Assembly (NCBI GenBank): GCA_041395245.1
Contig: JAWLAY010000008.1
Location: 124,001 to 188,000 of the forward strand
Reading direction: 5' to 3'
Source of the DNA: Aquimonas sp041395245
Lineage (GTDB): Bacteria; Pseudomonadota; Gammaproteobacteria; Xanthomonadales; Xanthomonadaceae
Length of the DNA stretch: 64,000 bases
The position numbers and the translations under genes are program-made. Below, piece by piece: positions 59,774 through 64,000 of this stretch (position 1 is its first letter; each line of letters starts with the position of its first letter). The notes under the pieces were generated by a model that worked only from the letters and a program-made list of their open reading frames with translations, had not been told where the DNA came from and searched no databases.

Positions 59774-60484
59774 ATGATTCAGACAACCGAACTGACGCAG
59801 CACATCCTTCGGACAGGTTTCGCCTTGGTGCCGGCATCAGAATGCCCGGTGGCGGTGGATGCACAGTCGGCACAATGGGCGACGTTTGCCGCGACCTGGA
59901 ATGACTTGGCGACCGATACCTACATGGCGGATCAGGGCCGCTATCGACGGCGCCGACACGCGGTATTCGCACATACCGACGGATTGCCGCCGCAACGCGA
60001 GCCCAACCAGCCGCACTATCAAACCTTGCAGTACAACCGGTTGAATGGCGGCGTTGAACGTTGGTTTGCGCCGGTCACCGAGGCGGCTGCAACGAGTCCG
60101 ATCCTGCGTGCGCTGCTGGCCTTTGGAACGGCCATCTTCGACAACGTCACGCAGCGGTCCGTACGCTGGCGCGTCGAAATGCACCAGTTTCGAATTGAAG
60201 CCCTCGACGATGAGCCCGGCCTGCCGACTCCCGAAGGTGTCCACCGTGATGGTGTCGATTTCGTGCTCGTGGTGATGATCCAGCGACACAACGTCCGCCA
60301 GGGAACGACGCTCATCCATGACCCTGCCGGAAACCGGGTCGGCGAATTTACGTTGAGTACCCCGCTCGATATGGCCTGGGTCGACGACCATCGCGTCTGG
60401 CACGGCGTGACGCCGGTAGAGCCGGAAGACCCGACACAGGCGGCCTGGCGCGATGTATTGGTGCTGACATGGGTGGCGCAGTAG
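59774..60484 (+). CDS. 2OG-Fe dioxygenase family protein
   Basis: A 236-residue protein. The iron-binding signature appears as HRDGVDFVLVVMIQRHNVRQG (in parts; His-x-Asp) with the distal His in HRVWHGVTPVEP near the C-terminus, as in the 2OG-Fe_dioxy family that includes amino-acid hydroxylases such as isoleucine dioxygenases. HYQTLQYNRLNGGVERWF is also typical. The ATG at 59774 gives the family N-terminus MIQTTELTQHILRTGF. The substrate is unknown. Confidence 0.85.
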   Translation: MIQTTELTQHILRTGFALVPASECPVAVDAQSAQWATFAATWNDLATDTYMADQGRYRRRRHAVFAHTDGLPPQREPNQPHYQTLQYNRLNGGVERWFAPVTEAAATSPILRALLAFGTAIFDNVTQRSVRWRVEMHQFRIEALDDEPGLPTPEGVHRDGVDFVLVVMIQRHNVRQGTTLIHDPAGNRVGEFTLSTPLDMAWVDDHRVWHGVTPVEPEDPTQAAWRDVLVLTWVAQ

Positions 60485-60510
60485 CCAACCAGGTCTGGCA
60501 AAGCGCGTGC

Positions 60511-61365
60511 TTACTCGCCGAGCGAATCGCGCATGAACTCGGGCATGACCAGCGCCGCGCGATGCACGTCAACGTTGTAGTAGCGGGTCTTGAACGACTT
60601 GCTCTGCGCACCGCGCTCGCGGAATCCGGCGATCTCACCGCCCTTGCGCGCCAGCGTGCAGCTCCACCAGCCGGTGGGATAGCAAGGCTGCGGGAAAGGT
60701 AGCGTCCGTACATCGGCGAAACCCGCTGCCGTCATGTGATGACGCATCGCCTTGATCAGCCCCAGATGAACCAGCGGCGATTCCGACTGCTGCACCAGCA
60801 TGCCGCCGGGGCGCAAGGCCTTGACGCAGGAGTGGTAGAAGGCTTCGTTGAAAAGCCCCTCGGCAGGGCCAACCGGATCGGTGGAATCGACGATCACCAC
60901 ATCGATGCTCTCCGGAGCCAGTTCGCGCATGTACTTAACGCCGTCATCGAACATCAGGTGGGCGCGCGGATCGGCATTCGAATCGCACAGCTCGGGGAAA
61001 TACTTTTCCGCCATGCGGGTGACCTGCTCGTCGATATCGCACTGCACGGCCGATTCGACTTCCTTGTGTTTGAGCACTTCGCGCAAGGTGCCACAATCAC
61101 CGCCACCGATGATCACCACGCGCTTGGGATTGCTGTGTGTGAACAGCACCGGGTGCGACATCATCTCGTGATAGAGAAAGTTGTCGCGCGTGGTGAGCAT
61201 GATGGCGCCATCGATCACCATCAGATTGCCCCAGTCAGTCGTCTCCCAGATCTCGATCTTCTGGAACGGGGACTGCACCTCGTCGAGCTTCTTCGTCACC
61301 CGGAATCCGATCGAGGAGCCAGAGAGTTCGAAGTGTTCGGTATACCAATCGGCGGGTGCGCTCAT
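60511..61365 (-). CDS. speE: spermidine synthase
   Basis: A 284-residue aminopropyltransferase making spermidine from putrescine and decarboxylated SAM. The motifs are intact: GNLMVIDGAIMLTTRDNFLYHEM, VVIIGGGDCGTLREVLKH, VVIVDSTDPVGPAEGLF and YPTGWWSC. The ATG at 61365 gives the usual N-terminus; the frame upstream shows no homology. The adenosylmethionine decarboxylase gene is not in the window. Confidence 0.96.
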   Translation of the reverse strand: MSAPADWYTEHFELSGSSIGFRVTKKLDEVQSPFQKIEIWETTDWGNLMVIDGAIMLTTRDNFLYHEMMSHPVLFTHSNPKRVVIIGGGDCGTLREVLKHKEVESAVQCDIDEQVTRMAEKYFPELCDSNADPRAHLMFDDGVKYMRELAPESIDVVIVDSTDPVGPAEGLFNEAFYHSCVKALRPGGMLVQQSESPLVHLGLIKAMRHHMTAAGFADVRTLPFPQPCYPTGWWSCTLARKGGEIAGFRERGAQSKSFKTRYYNVDVHRAALVMPEFMRDSLGE

Positions 61366-61542
61366 GCGGACTTGGACCTTGCGAGGACGGCTGGGGGTGG
61401 GCGGCGATTGTAGCGGATGCGCTTTGACAACAGGCGCCGCGCGATGAATGGTCAGGCTGGATACGAGGAATGAAGGCAATAAGCGTCAGCGGGATATCCA
61501 CGCACAGAACGTTGTCCTGCCCAACGGCAACGCTTCCCGGCG

Positions 61543-64000
61543 TCAGTTCGCCTTGCTCCAAGCCTTGACACGCCGGACGCGCGAGTGTGTTTCACCCAAG
61601 CCGTCAGCCAGGGCGGTGGCGGCGGCATTGAGCTGTTGCAGCGCCGCCTCATGTTGCTTCGGGGCAGGGATTTCGATTGCGCGCCAACGGATCTGCACCG
61701 CGGCCAGCAAGGCCTGACTCCAGTGCCAGGAAAGCCCCGGCGCAGCGGGCGAATCCTCGATCAACGGGCGCAAGGCCTCCGCCGCCGCAATGGCGCGATC
61801 ACGTTGTTCCGCGTCCAGCGCCAGTTCTAATTCGACCTGCAACACACGAGCCTGCATGGCGGAATCAGCAAGGGCACGGTAGTGCTGCAAGGTGGTTTCG
61901 ATCCGTCGTTGCGCGTCCATGCTGCGCCCCAGGCCTTGTTCGGCCCGGGCGGCGGTGAAGTTCGGAAACCAGACGTAGGGGTGATCCGAGCCCAGCGTTT
62001 CGCTGAAGGCGTGGCGCGCGGCCTCGGCTTCTTCCAGACCGCGCGCGAACTCGCCCAGCGTCACACTGGCCTTGGCCAGTTCCAGCAAGGCATGCCCGTC
62101 ATGGCCGGTATCGACATCGCCCAGTTTGCGCAACATCGCCTGTGCCCGCTCGATGCGTTGTCGCGCCAGCGCGGCCTGCTCCAGCGTGTTGAGCACGTTG
62201 GCGGAGTTCATCAGCTCGGTCGCCAGTTCCACGCTTTCACCCAAGCTGGCTTCCAGCAGTGGCAAGGCCTCGGCATAGGCGTGTGCGGAGGCTTGCAGTT
62301 GCCCGAGGCTGCTCAATGCCCCGGCTTCGCCGAGCAGTGATGAGGCGAGCCCCTGACGATCTTCGCTCGCCCACTGTCGCGTCAGCACAATGGCTTCCCG
62401 ATAGCTCTGCAAGGCGAGATCCATGTCGCCCGCCAGCGAAGCCAGATTGCCGCGTCGATGCAGAAGTTCGGCGCGGCGCTTCTGCAGCGAGGCGGAGTGC
62501 TCGGTGATCGGTAGTCGTTGCAGTGCGAGTTCGAGCACGGCGACGCCTCGGCTCGGATCGTCAGCGCCCAGGTGATCCGCCTCGACCAACAGGCAGAACA
62601 CGGTCTCCTCGGCCTGCGTGCCAGTCAGTTTTTCTGCCAGCGCGCGTCCCTGTTGCAGGTCGGCCTCGGCCTCGGGCTGACGTTCGGCAGCGCCCAGTTG
62701 AAACAGCACCGAAGCGCGCTGACAGTAGGTGCGTGCCTGTGCATCCGGTGGCAACTGGGCGGCGACGCCCAATACGGCATCGAGGGTTTGCAGTGCATCC
62801 TTCGGTCGACTGCGCGAGCTTTGCAGATCGGCGACCGCCAGCAAGAGATCGCGTTGCGCGTCGCCCAACACACCGGAGGCGTTGCGGACTTCATCCAGCA
62901 TCTCCTGCACGGCGGCAGCGAGCCACTGATCGGCCGTCAGCGCGCGTGCCTGCGCGCCGCGATCACGGAACAGTCGCACCCACAGGCTGTTGAGCGCGCT
63001 GTACCGCGCGGCGCTGGCCTGCGCCGCATCGCGTTCCGCAAGCGCAATATGGCGTTGCGTGCCAAGCCGCACCGCCTGTATTTGGGCGCTGACAAGGGCA
63101 ACCAGCAGGCTGAGCACCGCAAGCGCGGCCAGCGCTGCCGGAAGGCGGTGTCGCCGCCACCAGCGCAGACCCCGATCCCACCATGAACTGCGTCGAGCCC
63201 GCAGTGGCCGATGCTGCTGCCAGGCGTCCAGGTCATCCAGCATGGCCTGCACGCTGGCGTAGCGATGTGCCGGTTCGCGCTGCAGAGCGCAGCCCACGAT
63301 GGCATCCAGATCACCGCGCAACAGGGCGGGGCGAATGCCGCCATCGACGCTACAGCGTGAGAGTGCGGGCGCATCCTGATCACAGACTTCCTGCACCACG
63401 CTGCGCAGTGATTGGGTCTGGACGTCGATCCGCGGTCGTCCGCTCAACAGGTGGAACAGAATGCCACCCAACGCGTAGACATCGGTGGCCACGCTCAAGG
63501 GCGCGGCCTGGAACTGCTCCGGTGCGGCGTAGGCCGGGGTCAGTGCGTGATCCACGGTATGCAGACTCACGGCACCCTGATCCAGCAGGCGCGCGATGCC
63601 GAAGTCCAGCAACTTCACCTTGCCCGCGGCGTCGACGCGCACATTGGCGGGCTTCAGATCGCGATGCACGATCAGATGCGAGTGCGCAAAGGCGACCGCC
63701 TCGCCGAGTTGTCGGAACACACCGATACGCGTGGCCAGGTCGGGATGCGTCTGCGCACACCATGCGTCAAGCGACAAGCCTTCGGCCCATTCCATGACCA
63801 GCCACGGTTGCCCGTCCGCCGCGACGCCGCCGTCCAGCAAACGCGCGATGTGCGGATGATCGAGGCGTGCCAGCAGTTGCCGTTCGCGCGACAGGCGTTG
63901 CGCTTCGATGGCGATGTCCCGGCGCAGGAACTTGATCGCGACCTGACGCGCGAATGCCCCATCGACGCGTTCACCGCGATGCACGACGCCCATGCCGCCG
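61543..64000 (-). CDS. Ser/Thr protein kinase with C-terminal TPR region (N-terminus beyond window)
   Basis: At least 818 residues are visible, and the gene runs off the right edge just before the Gly-rich loop (GGMGVVHRG). The kinase domain has the ATP Lys in QVAIKFLRRD, the catalytic loop IVHRDLKPANVRV, DFGIARLL, and the activation segment TPAYAAPEQF. A single transmembrane helix (ALAALAVLSLLVALVSAQI) separates it from about 500 residues of TPR-like helical repeats. This arrangement is a bacterial membrane receptor kinase. The TPR part probably lies outside the cytoplasm or docks partners. The signal is unknown. The 61,366-61,542 gap holds nothing I can identify. Confidence 0.9.
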   Translation of the reverse strand, partial: GGMGVVHRGERVDGAFARQVAIKFLRRDIAIEAQRLSRERQLLARLDHPHIARLLDGGVAADGQPWLVMEWAEGLSLDAWCAQTHPDLATRIGVFRQLGEAVAFAHSHLIVHRDLKPANVRVDAAGKVKLLDFGIARLLDQGAVSLHTVDHALTPAYAAPEQFQAAPLSVATDVYALGGILFHLLSGRPRIDVQTQSLRSVVQEVCDQDAPALSRCSVDGGIRPALLRGDLDAIVGCALQREPAHRYASVQAMLDDLDAWQQHRPLRARRSSWWDRGLRWWRRHRLPAALAALAVLSLLVALVSAQIQAVRLGTQRHIALAERDAAQASAARYSALNSLWVRLFRDRGAQARALTADQWLAAAVQEMLDEVRNASGVLGDAQRDLLLAVADLQSSRSRPKDALQTLDAVLGVAAQLPPDAQARTYCQRASVLFQLGAAERQPEAEADLQQGRALAEKLTGTQAEETVFCLLVEADHLGADDPSRGVAVLELALQRLPITEHSASLQKRRAELLHRRGNLASLAGDMDLALQSYREAIVLTRQWASEDRQGLASSLLGEAGALSSLGQLQASAHAYAEALPLLEASLGESVELATELMNSANVLNTLEQAALARQRIERAQAMLRKLGDVDTGHDGHALLELAKASVTLGEFARGLEEAEAARHAFSETLGSDHPYVWFPNFTAARAEQGLGRSMDAQRRIETTLQHYRALADSAMQARVLQVELELALDAEQRDRAIAAAEALRPLIEDSPAAPGLSWHWSQALLAAVQIRWRAIEIPAPKQHEAALQQLNAAATALADGLGETHSRVRRVKAWSKAN

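Noticed and set aside
59667..59972. Extension of the SDR gene frame upstream
   Set aside because: The SDR N-terminus and an AAGGAG site define the start at 59,666, and the added part overlaps the divergent dioxygenase gene.

Overview
The window reads as a chromosome segment of a high-GC gammaproteobacterium, most likely of the order Lysobacterales (Xanthomonadales). The gene content supports this: a SUF operon with its own Rrf2-type regulator, a def-fmt-rsmB-DUF4390-ntrY block divergent from LysM-dprA-smg-topA, and a DNA topoisomerase I with a Lys/Ala-rich tail. A chromosomal integron beside core genes is also known in this group. Placement is by family recognition only.

Region 1 (about 1-10,650) is an accessory region: a decaying chromosomal integron. 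The integrase gene (10,087-10,536) keeps only its N-terminal part. Left of it lie an attI-like region and about nine gene cassettes separated by attC sites. Nearly all cassette genes are on the minus strand, reading away from attI. In order from attI they are: a HEPN-type protein; a coiled-coil orphan; a two-gene type II restriction-modification cassette (ApaLI-like nuclease plus adenine/cytosine-N methyltransferase); a DoxX cassette broken by IS30 and IS110 debris; an SMR multidrug transporter; a GFA-family protein; a GNAT acetyltransferase; a reverse-oriented pair (membrane protein plus XRE regulator); and a VOC/glyoxalase-fold protein. Three attC sites seem to contain remnants of IS110/IS1111-type elements. 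The distal end of the array lies 10 bp from a 46-bp copy of the 3' half of a tRNA-Arg(CCG), which looks like an island attachment site.

Region 2 (about 10,700-29,830) is core metabolism: gltBD (glutamate synthase), bioD, a free methionine-R-sulfoxide reductase with a TfoX-C protein, a secreted beta-helix protein, a LOG-family hydrolase, a beta-hydroxyacid dehydrogenase, a GMC oxidoreductase, an MFS carrier, a GGDEF-EAL protein and dnaG.

Region 3 (29,880-36,700) is iron handling: the SUF regulator, sufB, an unrelated small membrane-protein gene, sufC, sufD and sufS, then two bacterioferritin genes. One bacterioferritin subunit keeps the ferroxidase ligands and the other keeps the haem ligand.

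Region 4 (36,860-46,550) is signalling and export: an alpha/beta hydrolase with a LytS/LytTR-type two-component pair, a decayed membrane-protein gene, an ABC-2 exporter with a DesK/DesR-like pair, and ntrY without an adjacent ntrX. Region 5 (46,545-64,000) is translation, DNA processing and miscellaneous: DUF4390, rsmB, fmt and def on one strand; LysM, dprA, smg, an RDD protein and topA on the other; then a lipoprotein, a YdcH-like protein, an SDR, a 2OG-Fe dioxygenase, speE and a Ser/Thr kinase cut by the window end.
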